The position numbers were made by a program, and so were the translations under genes. Positions 42,085 through 49,621 of a DNA stretch of 64,000 nucleotides are shown here, piece after piece (positions within the stretch are counted from its first letter, which is position 1; every line of letters begins with the position of its first letter). A model generated the notes under the pieces. The model was not told the DNA's origin, did not search any database, and was given only the letters and a program-made list of their open reading frames with translations. The DNA comes from Clostridia bacterium (lineage in GTDB: Bacteria; Bacillota; DTU025). The stretch covers positions 24,953 to 88,952 of the forward strand of contig JAYFQW010000010.1 in the NCBI GenBank assembly GCA_034926675.1, given 5' to 3'.

Positions 42085-43047
42085 TCACGCAGCAGTGAGT
42101 ATGTCAGGGTTCATGAGAGCGCAATACCTGCCATCATGACAAAGTCGGGATGAGTGGATGCACACAACAGCCCTCGACGTCGCAATGCGGCGCCTCCCAT
42201 CTACTACGCGGATTTCGTTTGGTCGGAAGCCGACCATCAGCCCTCCATCCTGACCGATGGAGGAGTAGGGTATCGCCCGGAATCGGGCAGACCACCTCGA
42301 ACCTGCAATGGCATACGCGGCTGCGGTGAAGTCCTCCTCCGATTTGCGCACCGGCTCGCGTATCTCCGGTGGGATGAGGCTCTCTATGGCGGCGTATTCC
42401 ACTATGATGACGGGGTTGCCCGACACTGGGTCGCGAAGCCGGCACCCTGTGTCGATCAGAGCCCACACCGATACTGCTTCCCCATCGAAACTGATCGAGA
42501 TCGGAACGAAGAAAAGACCGTCTCTGATTCCACGGTGAACCACTCCCCAGCCTGCCTCCGATATCAAGAGCACCGTGCCTGACGCCGCGATGAACGATGC
42601 GGCGGTATTGCCGGAAGTCGCAATCGAGGCAGCCATGCCTGCGCCTCCCGCCATGATGGTCAGAAGGTATCTGCAGAATAGCGCGTTTGCGAGCGTCCTG
42701 CCCGACATGGCAGGGAACGCAATCAGGAGCGATGCCGCTCCTATCACCGCCCCAGCGAAAAGGGATCCTGGAGAAGAGAGAGTCATAAGTCCGGCATCCG
42801 CCAGCATTGCAGCAATGGTGAACGCTCCAGCCGAGAAGGCGGCGGCAGCTGCCAACCGTCCGCGTCCAACTAGCCGCGCCTGCCCTAACTGCCCCGATCG
42901 GACTGATTGCCCCGATCGAACTGATGAGCCTGACTGCCCGCTGCCTCCTGCGCCGATCTGCCTGATGGCCCACAGTGTGAGGAAATCGAGGACAAAGGTG
43001 CTTCCGAAAACCAGGAGCAAGGAGTCAACGTAAATGCGAATCATCAT
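42085..43047 (-). CDS. spoIIGA: Sporulation sigma-E processing peptidase SpoIIGA
   Basis: A 320-residue membrane aspartic protease that cleaves pro-SigE after SpoIIR signalling. The N-terminal half has five hydrophobic segments; the C-terminal soluble half holds [18 protein letters not shown] with catalytic Asp199 in DTG, and later [15 protein letters not shown] and the VVCIHSSRL end. Between helices 1 and 2 is a low-complexity Ser/Gly/Gln/Arg loop (residues about 37-56) encoded by a tandem 18-base repeat. Two adjacent ATGs (43047 and 43044) follow GGGAGG; the second is at the better distance. Confidence 0.92.
   Translation of the reverse strand: MMIRIYVDSLLLVFGSTFVLDFLTLWAIRQIGAGGSGQSGSSVRSGQSVRSGQLGQARLVGRGRLAAAAAFSAGAFTIAAMLADAGLMTLSSPGSLFAGAVIGAASLLIAFPAMSGRTLANALFCRYLLTIMAGGAGMAASIATSGNTAASFIAASGTVLLISEAGWGVVHRGIRDGLFFVPISISFDGEAVSVWALIDTGCRLRDPVSGNPVIIVEYAAIESLIPPEIREPVRKSEEDFTAAAYAIAGSRWSARFRAIPYSSIGQDGGLMVGFRPNEIRVVDGRRRIATSRAVVCIHSSRLCHDGRYCALMNPDILTAA
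42890..42925. repeat. Tandem 18-base repeat in spoIIGA
   Basis: Two copies of an 18-base unit (TGCCCCGATCGGACTGAT at 42890-42907 and a copy with one substitution at 42908-42925) sit in the part of spoIIGA encoding the first cytoplasmic or external loop. A third, decayed copy may follow. The number of units could vary between strains without breaking the frame. Confidence 0.6.
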
Positions 43048-43073
43048 CCAGCCTCCCTTCCTCGCTCTCGGAT

Positions 43074-43105
43074 ATTGTACTGGAGAGTGGTCTGCTTTCC
43101 TTCAA
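43074..43105 (-). promoter_or_regulatory. Candidate spoIIGA promoter with long spacer
   Basis: On the minus strand TTGAAG (43100-43105) and TACAAT (43074-43079) are separated by 20 bases, about 26 bases upstream of the start codon. A spacer longer than the usual 17 resembles the Bacillus spoIIG promoter (22 bases), which needs Spo0A. No exact Spo0A box was seen beside it. Confidence 0.4.
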
Positions 43106-43262
43106 TGAATCGCCGGGCCAAGTGTATCATCCCGGTTCCACAAACGCTGTCGGCTCTAGACGAGAGGCCTGCCGAGCAATATCGATGCTGCTCAGGCCGT
43201 TCTGCAGTATGCACCGCTCGCAGACGAGGGAGGAACCTGGCTGGTTGAGGCACGGCTGCGGG

Positions 43263-43326
43263 CCCGCGCCGCCTGACGAAGCGCGACCGAGTCGCGGGGC
43301 GATAATGTCGACGAATCCAGCACTGA
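43263..43326. repeat. 64-base dispersed repeat, copy 1
   Basis: Matches 43755-43818 at 60 of 64 positions in direct orientation. It contains a perfect hairpin CGCGAC-CGA-GTCGCG at 43282-43296. The rest includes CGCGCCGCCTGACGAAG and TGTCGACGAA. It resembles REP-like or other palindromic intergenic elements, though the family is not known to me. Confidence 0.75.
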
Positions 43327-43700
43327 TCAGTCTCCTCCCGGATTCGCGCGCTTTGCATACCCGGCACGGTATCCAGGTGCAACCAGGACGCGGAGCGACC
43401 AGGTTTTCACGAGAGATGGGCGCTTCTGACCCAGGTTGACCGCCACAGCGCATACCTACGGGGGATTTCGGACCCTGCAACGCCCTAAAAGCGCTCCCAG
43501 CAATCTCGTTTCACCTAGATTTTTCCATATACGGGCCGGCTTTAGCCAATTTGAGCCAACTTGAGCGCCCATATACCCCCCATTCCACACGATCCAGCGT
43601 GAGAATGAGTCGAACTGATCCAATTTCAACCACCTTGCGGGATAGCCTGGGTCAGATTCGTACACCTTCGCGGAAAACCTCACGGAAACGCACTCGGATC

Positions 43701-43740
43701 ACGGCGGACCTTCGCGGACCTTCGCGGACCTTCGCGGAGC
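43701..43740. repeat. 10-base tandem array (TTCGCGGACC)
   Basis: About four copies of a 10-base unit: ACGGCGGACC, two exact TTCGCGGACC copies, and TTCGCGGAGC. It directly precedes the second 64-base repeat copy. A related TTCGCGGAAA lies at 43668. Confidence 0.7.
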
Positions 43741-43754
43741 GCTCAGGTTTGCAG

Positions 43755-43818
43755 CCCGCGCCGCCTGACGAAGCGCGACCGAGTCGCGGGGCGGTAGTGT
43801 CGACGAACCCAGCAGTGA
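43755..43818. repeat. 64-base dispersed repeat, copy 2
   Basis: Second copy of the element at 43263-43326, four substitutions, same orientation, with the same hairpin at 43774-43788. The distance between the copies is about 490 bases. Confidence 0.75.
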
Positions 43819-44106
43819 GACGAGCTCAATGAACCCGCATGAACCTCGACTGCTGGAGCGAGAGTGTCAATGTCGACGGAATGGACACTGACCCCGTGGT
43901 CAATGTCGAATCGAGTGGCATTGAGCGCGCGACGCTGCCGGTTTGATCGACATTGAGCGCCTGCGGGACCGGAATCTCAAGAATCGCGGATTCGTATCAG
44001 CGGCCGTAAGCGGCAGGCGGGACGTTGCCCTCCGCGATGCCAAGGGAATGCTCCAGGCGCGGAGCATCTGCAGAGCTCAGAGCTGCACACAGCAGCTGGC
44101 AGTCTC

Positions 44107-44184
44107 GGTCACAGGCACAGTCGCGGTCACGACCACGGTCACCGTCGCGGTCACGATCACGGTCACCGTCGCGGTCACGACCAC
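44107..44184. repeat. 12-base GGTCAC minisatellite
   Basis: From 44125 to 44184 the hexamer GGTCAC recurs exactly every 12 bases five times, alternating with GACCAC/GATCAC and CGTCGC, giving a 24-base higher-order unit. A related GGTCAC at 44107 extends the array. It ends about 20 bases before the intron remnant. Confidence 0.75.
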
Positions 44185-44238
44185 GGACCCGAACCCGGGG
44201 AAATCGGGTAGGAGGGGGCGTCTAGCCCCTGTCCTCCC

Positions 44239-44275
44239 ACACCACCGTACGTGCCGTTCGGCATACGGCGGTTCA
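44239..44275 (-). ncRNA. Group II intron domain V-like hairpin
   Basis: The minus strand reads GAACCGCCGTATGCCG, a short loop, then CGGCACGTACGGTGG, forming a long stem with a two-base bulge region (AC) as in domain V, the catalytic core of group II ribozymes. It follows directly on the RT stop codon at 44283-44285 and precedes the domain VI stem (GGGGCTAGACGCCCC) that would hold the branch adenosine. Confidence 0.7.
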
Positions 44276-44282
44276 TGAAACC

Positions 44283-44833
44283 TTAGGAATTCTGCGCGTA
44301 GAGATCCACCACGCTCAGAAGCCCTCGGCCTCGCCTACTGGCGAAATCAAGGGCTTTGCTCATCTGCGGGGTGTTCGCAAGTCGCCAGTATGCCTTGCGC
44401 GATCAACTGATCATGCTCGCCCACTCGCTGGGGATGCCCAGAGCGACGAGGTTTCGCCGCACCGTCTTGGGCCTCTTCCATTGCTTCAGCAGGCACATCC
44501 GCAGACGTCGTCGTATCCATTGATCCATCTCCTGGTATACGCTCGAGGTCCGCGCGATTCGGTAGTATCCCATCCAACCTCGCAGGTAGGAGTTGAGCTC
44601 GCGAATGCGGCTGGCCATGCTCCGCCCGGCCTGAAATCGTAGCTGTGCTCGGAGAACGTGGGTTCAAACAGCGGCGTCAGCACCTGTAGAGCAGCTTGCT
44701 GAATGAAACGGTCCAATGCGGTGGGTATCCCCAGAAGCCTTACGCCTCCGCCCGGCTTCGGGATTTCGCGCCGGCGTACAGGGCTTGGCTTGTAGGTCCC
44801 ACTGAGCAGCGATTGCTTGAGCTCAGCCCAATG
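44283..44833 (-). pseudogene. Group II intron reverse transcriptase/maturase, internally deleted
   Basis: The N-terminal part reads HWAELKQSLLSGTYKPSPVR, then EIPKPGGGVRLLGIPTALDR and FSEHSYDFRPG up to about 44624 in one frame. It then jumps, in another frame, to GRSMASRIRELNSYLRGWMG, the maturase C-terminal part, down to a TGA at 44403-44405. Past the TGA the same frame goes on (SRKAYWRLANTPQMSKALDF ... LLSVVDLYAQNS) to TAA at 44283-44285. The missing middle holds the catalytic YADD motif. The junction lies where both sides encode Gly-Arg-Ser (GGCGGAGC), as expected for a deletion between short repeats. So there are a deletion, a frameshift and a nonsense codon. Confidence 0.85.
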
Positions 44834-44940
44834 GACATGCAAGTATGGCGGACACCCTTGCCTTAAGCTATGGCTACTGCTGCTCCACCATCGGGGACTT
44901 TCACCCCTCAGGCAACGACCATGTCGGGCACACAATGACA

Positions 44941-44972
44941 GCGGCGCGCCCGGTTCTGCCGGATCGCGCCGC
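44941..44972 (-). terminator. Terminator hairpin downstream of ftsZ
   Basis: GCGGCGCG (44941-44948) pairs with CGCGCCGC (44965-44972), with an inner CCGG-CCGG pairing (44950-44953, 44959-44962). On the minus strand it lies 40 bases after the ftsZ stop and is followed by TGTCATT and then the intron 5' end. The T run has probably been weakened or interrupted by the intron insertion. Confidence 0.65.
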
Positions 44973-45012
44973 TTCGTTTTCGATTCTTGAACACGGAATA
45001 CCGCTGGCAGGC

Positions 45013-46077
45013 CTACCTGGTCCGCCGCAGGAATGGAGGTATGTCAAGGTCGTCGGCGCCGGCCAAGGGCTTGATCTCCACCCTCCCGGAGCTCTCGCGC
45101 CTAGGCAAAGACTTGGTTTTCGCCCCTTCGAAGCCCGTCGCGATCACCGTCACCTTGATCTGATCGCCCATCTGTTCGTCGATAACCGCTCCGAAGATCA
45201 CGAGCGCATCCGGATCCGCTGAACTCGATATTATCTCAGCCGCCTCGTTCACCTCGAACAGGCCTAAGCTGGATGATCCGGTGATGTTCATGAGTATCCC
45301 CTTCGCTCCCTCGACAGAGGATTCCAGGAGAGGGCTGGAGATTGCCGCTCGCGCAGCCTCAACCGCGCGCTGCTCTCCCGTGGCAAGGCCGATTCCCATG
45401 AGAGCAGACCCGGCATCTGTCATGATGGTTCTGACATCAGCAAAATCCAGGTTGATGAGTCCGGGAACTATTATCAAGTCGGAGATGCCCTGAACTCCCT
45501 GGCGAAGAACGTCATCGGCAATGCGGAATGCCTCAATGATTGACGTCTTCCTCTCCACCACCTGCAGAAGCCTATCGTTGGGGATCACTATCAACGTGTC
45601 GACCTTGCCCTTGAGGCCTGCAATGCCCTGCTCGGCCTGGCTCATTCGCCGCCTTCCCTCGAAGGAGAACGGCTTGGTGACGACGCCAACGGTGAGCGCG
45701 CCCTGTTCCTTTGCGATCTCAGCGATCACGGGCGCGGCGCCGGTGCCTGTTCCACCGCCCATCCCGCAAGTGATGAACACCATGTCGGCGCCATCGAGTA
45801 TCTGGGCTAGCTCGTCGCGGCTTTCCTCGGCGGCCTTCTTGCCGACCTCAGGGTTAGCGCCTGCGCCCAGGCCTTTGGTGAGCTTCTCTCCGATCTGGAT
45901 CTTGTTCGGAGCATCCGACATGCGCAGGGCTTGAGCGTCGGTGTTGAGGGACACGAACTCGACACCCTTGAGCCCAGAAGTGATCATCCTGTTTATCGCG
46001 TTGCTTCCGCCGCCGCCAACCCCCACTACCTTGAGGTTAGCCAAATGCTCGCTCTCGAGTTCTAGTTCAAACACCAC
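45013..46077 (-). CDS. ftsZ: Cell division protein FtsZ
   Basis: A 354-residue tubulin-like GTPase that forms the Z-ring. N-terminal [15 protein letters not shown], tubulin signature [17 protein letters not shown]7 loop [13 protein letters not shown], then a short linker of about 30 residues and the C-terminal tail peptide [10 protein letters not shown], which binds FtsA and other anchors. The linker is shorter than in many species. It starts at GTG 46075-46077 after AGGGGGATGC (a second GTG follows). Last gene of the dcw transcript, 21 bases after ftsA. Confidence 0.97.
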   Translation of the reverse strand: MVFELELESEHLANLKVVGVGGGGSNAINRMITSGLKGVEFVSLNTDAQALRMSDAPNKIQIGEKLTKGLGAGANPEVGKKAAEESRDELAQILDGADMVFITCGMGGGTGTGAAPVIAEIAKEQGALTVGVVTKPFSFEGRRRMSQAEQGIAGLKGKVDTLIVIPNDRLLQVVERKTSIIEAFRIADDVLRQGVQGISDLIIVPGLINLDFADVRTIMTDAGSALMGIGLATGEQRAVEAARAAISSPLLESSVEGAKGILMNITGSSSLGLFEVNEAAEIISSSADPDALVIFGAVIDEQMGDQIKVTVIATGFEGAKTKSLPRRESSGRVEIKPLAGADDLDIPPFLRRTR

Positions 46078-46098
46078 GCATCCCCCTTGCCCTTCGCC

Positions 46099-47355
46099 CT
46101 AAGAGGAGAAGATATCGCGGAACCACTGCCGCACACCGCTTACGAATCCACCTTGCCTGCGCTGTTTCACAGGTGCTGCCGAGGCAAGCCCTGACTGAGC
46201 CCAAGCGTACTTCACCAGCCCTACGGCTGTGGAATACGTAGGGTTCGCAACAACGTCTGCCATGCCAGACACACCTGTGGGAACGCCGAGCCGCGCCGGC
46301 AACTGAAGAGCGTCCTGCGCACAGATGATAACGCCCCTCATCTCGGCGGTTCCTCCCGTCACGACCACTCCGGCGGGAAGCTGACTGAGGAGGCCTACGC
46401 GCCCGACCTCAGCCTTGACCATGTCCATAATCTGCGCCACGCGGGCCTCGATGATCTCGCATAACTGCCTCCTCGAGATCTGCGAAGCGGGAACGCCCGA
46501 CGCCACGCTGCCGCTCTGCTGCGCTGCAGGTCCGCACAGCTCGTCCGCACCAACCATATCGGCACGGGCAGCACCGTACCGAATCTTCAGTTCCTCAGCA
46601 TACGCAACAGGAATGCGCAGCACAAGCGCAATATCGTTGGTGATGTGGCCGCCTCCCACCGGGATCACGGCTGTATGCTGCACGCTGCCCTCAAGGAAAA
46701 CCGCGATGTCGGTGGTTGCTCCGCCGATATCCACCACCAGCACACCTAGTTCCTTCTCAGGCCCTGCGAGGACCGCCTCGGCCGCTGCGAGAGGCTGCAG
46801 GACCACCTGCTCCACCTCGAGCCCCGCGCGTGCAGCGACCCTATGTACGTTCTGGATGGATGTAGCGGAACCAGTGATGATGTGAGTCTCCACCTCGAGC
46901 CTGATTCCAGTCATCCCTATCGGCCGCCGTATTCCACGGCAACCATCGATAATGAACTCACGCGGAAGCACATGGACGACCTCCCTATCAGGGGGGATCG
47001 CCACCACCTTCGCAGCCTCAAGCACCCTGTCCACATCTTCCTGAGCGATCTCACGATCCGTGCGCCCGACGGCCACAACGCCCTTGCTGTTCATGGATGA
47101 TACATGGGCGCCGGAAACGCTCGCAACGACCGATACCACACCGCACCCGGACATATTCTCAGCCCGGGCAACCGCATCGGATACTGCTGCGGCGGCAGAA
47201 TCGATGTCCACAATCACGCCGCGCCTGAGCCCGGCGGAAGGGCCTGTTCCGACCCCGACCACCTCGAGGATGTCGTCATCTCCGCGCTCGCAGATGAGCA
47301 CGCAGATCTTGTTCGATCCAATGTCGAGACCTACTGTCATGTCCTTCTTGCCCAA
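46099..47355 (-). CDS. ftsA: Cell division protein FtsA
   Basis: A 418-residue actin-like protein that anchors FtsZ to the membrane. It has MTVGLDIGSNKICVLI, the SHS2 domain, VLVVDIGGATTDIAVF, VVVTGGTAEMRGVI and the C-terminal amphipathic helix GVRQWFRDIFSS. The chosen TTG at 47353-47355 (MGKKDMTVGLDIG) lies six bases after GGAGGGG; the frame open to 47403 is unsupported. Because sepF is absent from the ylm locus, FtsA may be the main Z-ring anchor. Confidence 0.95.
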   Translation of the reverse strand: MGKKDMTVGLDIGSNKICVLICERGDDDILEVVGVGTGPSAGLRRGVIVDIDSAAAAVSDAVARAENMSGCGVVSVVASVSGAHVSSMNSKGVVAVGRTDREIAQEDVDRVLEAAKVVAIPPDREVVHVLPREFIIDGCRGIRRPIGMTGIRLEVETHIITGSATSIQNVHRVAARAGLEVEQVVLQPLAAAEAVLAGPEKELGVLVVDIGGATTDIAVFLEGSVQHTAVIPVGGGHITNDIALVLRIPVAYAEELKIRYGAARADMVGADELCGPAAQQSGSVASGVPASQISRRQLCEIIEARVAQIMDMVKAEVGRVGLLSQLPAGVVVTGGTAEMRGVIICAQDALQLPARLGVPTGVSGMADVVANPTYSTAVGLVKYAWAQSGLASAAPVKQRRQGGFVSGVRQWFRDIFSS

Positions 47356-47454
47356 GAGCGTCCCCTCCGCCTGATCGCCGTTGGCACGTTGGCGCGTTCG
47401 CATTACAGCCCACTATTCGAGATGCGCCGCAGAAAACCCTTCGCACGCATTCAC

Positions 47455-48219
47455 TTATCTCCTGACGCGGATTACCGGCTTGGCCTCCACTCGTATGTCG
47501 ATATACTCAACATCAAGGCCCTGCTCCCTCACTGAAGCGAGAATGGAATCCAGCACCCTCGCGCGAGATTCGACATCCGCGGGCTTCCCCATGTACACCT
47601 TGATGCCATCAGAGGTCCTGACAACGATGTCATCCTTGCGTGAAACGTCAACCTCCGAGATGTTTGGTATCTGCCTCATCGCAAGCTCCCGCCCGACCAT
47701 TGAGCCGACCATCACAGGACCCTCCGGCCGCACGGCCTCTCCCACGGCAACATAGGACGGGGCCAGGCCGACTATGACCGGGATATCGCGATCAGTGATT
47801 GCCTCCGACACCGCCACGGCTCGTCCGTCCGCATCAACCTCAATGAAAAAGCCAGCGTATGGTATGTAAGCGACAGTTGCCCGTTCTGTTAGGGATATTC
47901 TTATGGTGTCGGGGCACACCCTCTCCACAGCAGCCGAGGATATGCGAGGGGCTGCCATCAGCCGTCGCCGGATCTCCCTGGTGCGGACCAGGAAAATGTT
48001 CACCTCACGGGGAACATCAGCGATGAGGAGAATCTCCTGATCTGAGAGGTAGTTGGCGCCCTGAACCGTGACGCCGTGAACTCGGAAATACGGCGAGTTC
48101 AGCCCTGCCAGTGCTGCAAACACCACGAAAAGGAGAGCCGCCGCCGGAAACGTGAGAGCCCGTTTGGGCTTGACTGGCTGTTCCTCTTCAATGTCCAAAA
48201 TGTCGGAGGAGTCAGGCAC
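47455..48219 (-). CDS. ftsQ: Cell division protein FtsQ/DivIB
   Basis: A 254-residue bitopic protein: cytoplasmic tail of about 20 residues, one helix (LTFPAAALLFVVFAALAGL), then a POTRA domain (FRVHGVTVQGANYLSDQEIL) and the beta domain (ISLTERATVAYIPYAGFFIEVDA is the start, split here by family). It joins FtsL-type proteins in the divisome on the outer face of the membrane. The GTG at 48217-48219 lies eight bases after GGGGG; an ATG at 48234 has no ribosome site. A promoter lies just upstream, so ftsQ-ftsA-ftsZ may be transcribed separately from the mur genes. Confidence 0.9.
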   Translation of the reverse strand: MPDSSDILDIEEEQPVKPKRALTFPAAALLFVVFAALAGLNSPYFRVHGVTVQGANYLSDQEILLIADVPREVNIFLVRTREIRRRLMAAPRISSAAVERVCPDTIRISLTERATVAYIPYAGFFIEVDADGRAVAVSEAITDRDIPVIVGLAPSYVAVGEAVRPEGPVMVGSMVGRELAMRQIPNISEVDVSRKDDIVVRTSDGIKVYMGKPADVESRARVLDSILASVREQGLDVEYIDIRVEAKPVIRVRR

Positions 48220-48255
48220 TTCCCACACCCCCATGACGGTGACGCGCCTGACCCC

Positions 48256-48264
48256 ATTATACCA
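48256..48264 (-). promoter_or_regulatory. Extended -10 promoter of ftsQ-ftsA-ftsZ
   Basis: A perfect TATAAT (minus strand, 48256-48261) preceded by TGG forms an extended -10 in the 115-base gap between murA and ftsQ. The -35 region (CAACGA at 17 bases) is poor. Predicted start about 30 bases upstream of the ftsQ GTG. Confidence 0.55.
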
Positions 48265-48334
48265 TGCTCGAGGCTGGCTCGTTGACTATGCGGCATGATC
48301 GTGCGGCATAATCGAGAGGCGACTCCGGGGCGCA

Positions 48335-49615
48335 TCAGTCGGCGGCGGCAGCGATAGGGACGTCCGTCATGAGTTCGACCTTCGCTCCGATCGACGCGAG
48401 CTTGGTCGCTATCCCGTCGTATCCCCGCTGGATGTGGTCTACCCCATCTATCACTGTCTCTCCACACGCAGCTAGACCCGCAATGATGAGGGCCGCTCCC
48501 GCTCGAATGTCAGGAGCTGACACCCGAGCTCCCGTCAACTCAGATACTCCCCGTATTACCGCAGTGCGGCCGTCCACCCCTATCTGCGCGCCCATCCTCA
48601 CAAGCTCATCCACATATCTGAACCTGCTGTTGAAGATGTTCTCCGTGATCACGGACGTTCCTCGCGATGTGGAAAGCATCGCGGCCATAGGCGCCTGAAG
48701 GTCGGTGGGAAACCCCGGGTAGGGCATGCTCTTCACGGTGATCGGCTCTGGCCTGCCGTTCATGATGACCCGCACGGAGTCCTCTGAGAAGACAACAGAC
48801 GCCCCAGCCTCAGATAGCTTCGCTGCGAGCGCTTCTAGATGCTCAGGGACCACGTCATATACTGTCACATCCCCGCTGGCGGCGGCAGCAGCGATCATAT
48901 ATGTTCCGGCCTCTATCCTGTCGGGCATGACCGAGTAGTTCGTTGATCCGAGTGAGCTCACTCCCGTTACCCTGATGGTGTCGGTGCCTGCGCCCCGGAT
49001 CTCAGCCCCCATGCGCACAAGGAAGTTCTGCTGGTCCACGATCTCGGGCTCGCGGGCTGAATTCCTTATGATTGTGGCGCCAGATGCAAGGCATGCGGCT
49101 GCCATCAAGTTTTCCGTAGCCCCCACACTCGGGAAATCCAGATGAATGTCCGCCCCGACAAGCCGGGACGCCTTGCCGATCACATATCCGTGCTCCTCTG
49201 AGAACTCAGCGCCCATCGCGGCAAGCCCCTTGAGATGCAGATCTATCGGTCGAGATCCCAGTGGACAACCCCCGGGAAATGGCATCTTCACCGCGCCAAA
49301 CTTCGCAAGAAGAGGCCCCAGCAACTGCACCGAGGCTCGCATCCGCCTCGCCATCGACTCCGGCGGTTCACAGGAGGACATGCAGTTCGGGTCGATCACA
49401 ACCGTATCAGGCCGCAGCGAGCATACGCTGGCCCCAAGCATTCTAAGAAGATCGCACATGGTATCTACATCGGTAATGCCTGGCACATTCCCGATGGTGC
49501 ACTTCCCAGTCGCCATTGTTGCAAGTGCAAGCAGCTTGAGGCAGGAATTCTTGGCGCCGCTGGCCCGCACCTTTCCCCCGAGCTGCGCGCCTCCGGCTAT
49601 TTTCAGCGAATCCAT
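48335..49615 (-). CDS. murA: UDP-N-acetylglucosamine 1-carboxyvinyltransferase
   Basis: A 426-residue enolpyruvyl transferase, first committed step of peptidoglycan synthesis. Lys22-Asn23 (SGAKNSCLKLLA) and the catalytic Cys117 in PGGCPLGSRPIDLHLKGL are present; the cysteine predicts fosfomycin sensitivity. Length normal. ATG 49613-49615 follows GGGAGGTTAG, six bases after the murB stop. The protein ends MTDVPIAAAAD. Confidence 0.96.
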   Translation of the reverse strand: MDSLKIAGGAQLGGKVRASGAKNSCLKLLALATMATGKCTIGNVPGITDVDTMCDLLRMLGASVCSLRPDTVVIDPNCMSSCEPPESMARRMRASVQLLGPLLAKFGAVKMPFPGGCPLGSRPIDLHLKGLAAMGAEFSEEHGYVIGKASRLVGADIHLDFPSVGATENLMAAACLASGATIIRNSAREPEIVDQQNFLVRMGAEIRGAGTDTIRVTGVSSLGSTNYSVMPDRIEAGTYMIAAAAASGDVTVYDVVPEHLEALAAKLSEAGASVVFSEDSVRVIMNGRPEPITVKSMPYPGFPTDLQAPMAAMLSTSRGTSVITENIFNSRFRYVDELVRMGAQIGVDGRTAVIRGVSELTGARVSAPDIRAGAALIIAGLAACGETVIDGVDHIQRGYDGIATKLASIGAKVELMTDVPIAAAAD

Positions 49616-49621
49616 GGCGGA

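Larger units (their letters stand above)
43048..44202. other. Repeat-rich intergenic island between spoIIGA and the intron remnant
   Basis: About 1.15 kb without a convincing gene. Open frames here (for example 43127-43480 minus and 43943-44278 plus) have no recognised domain and run through repeats. The stretch holds a 64-base direct repeat in two copies, a 10-base tandem array, a 12-base GGTCAC array, and copies of CAATGTCGA/CATTGAGCGC motifs near 43869-43955. It includes the spoIIGA promoter region at its left end. Confidence 0.6.
44203..44933 (-). mobile_element. Decayed group II intron (class C-like)
   Basis: Minus-strand remnant of about 730 bases. The 5' end reads GTGTGCCCGACATGG, followed by GTTGCCTGAGGGGTGAAAGT CCCC typical of group II intron RNA starts. 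The 3' end has a domain V-like hairpin (44239-44275: ACCGCCGTATGCC ... ACGTACGGTGGT) followed by a domain VI stem and the terminal CCTACCCGAT. Between lies a reverse transcriptase gene with large deletions. A normal element is about 1.8-2 kb, so most of RNA domains I-IV and half of the protein are gone. The 5' end lies eight bases from the ftsZ terminator hairpin, the target type used by class C introns. It cannot move on its own. Confidence 0.8.

Noticed and set aside
43127..43480. 117-codon minus-strand open frame in the ftsZ-spoIIGA island
   Set aside because: Spans one copy of the 64-base repeat, no recognisable domain, no ribosome site.
43904..43910. TGTCGAA, a match to the Spo0A box
   Set aside because: More than 800 bases from the spoIIGA start and single; expected by chance.
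44107..44184. CRISPR-like array
   Set aside because: Units of 12/24 bases without unique spacers and no cas genes; a simple minisatellite.
43943..44278. 111-codon plus-strand open frame over the GGTCAC array
   Set aside because: Its centre is only a Val-Thr-Ala repeat from the minisatellite and it runs into the intron end.
44347..44667. 106-codon frame in the intron remnant
   Set aside because: Out-of-frame reading of the maturase remnant; the real similarity is in the other two frames.
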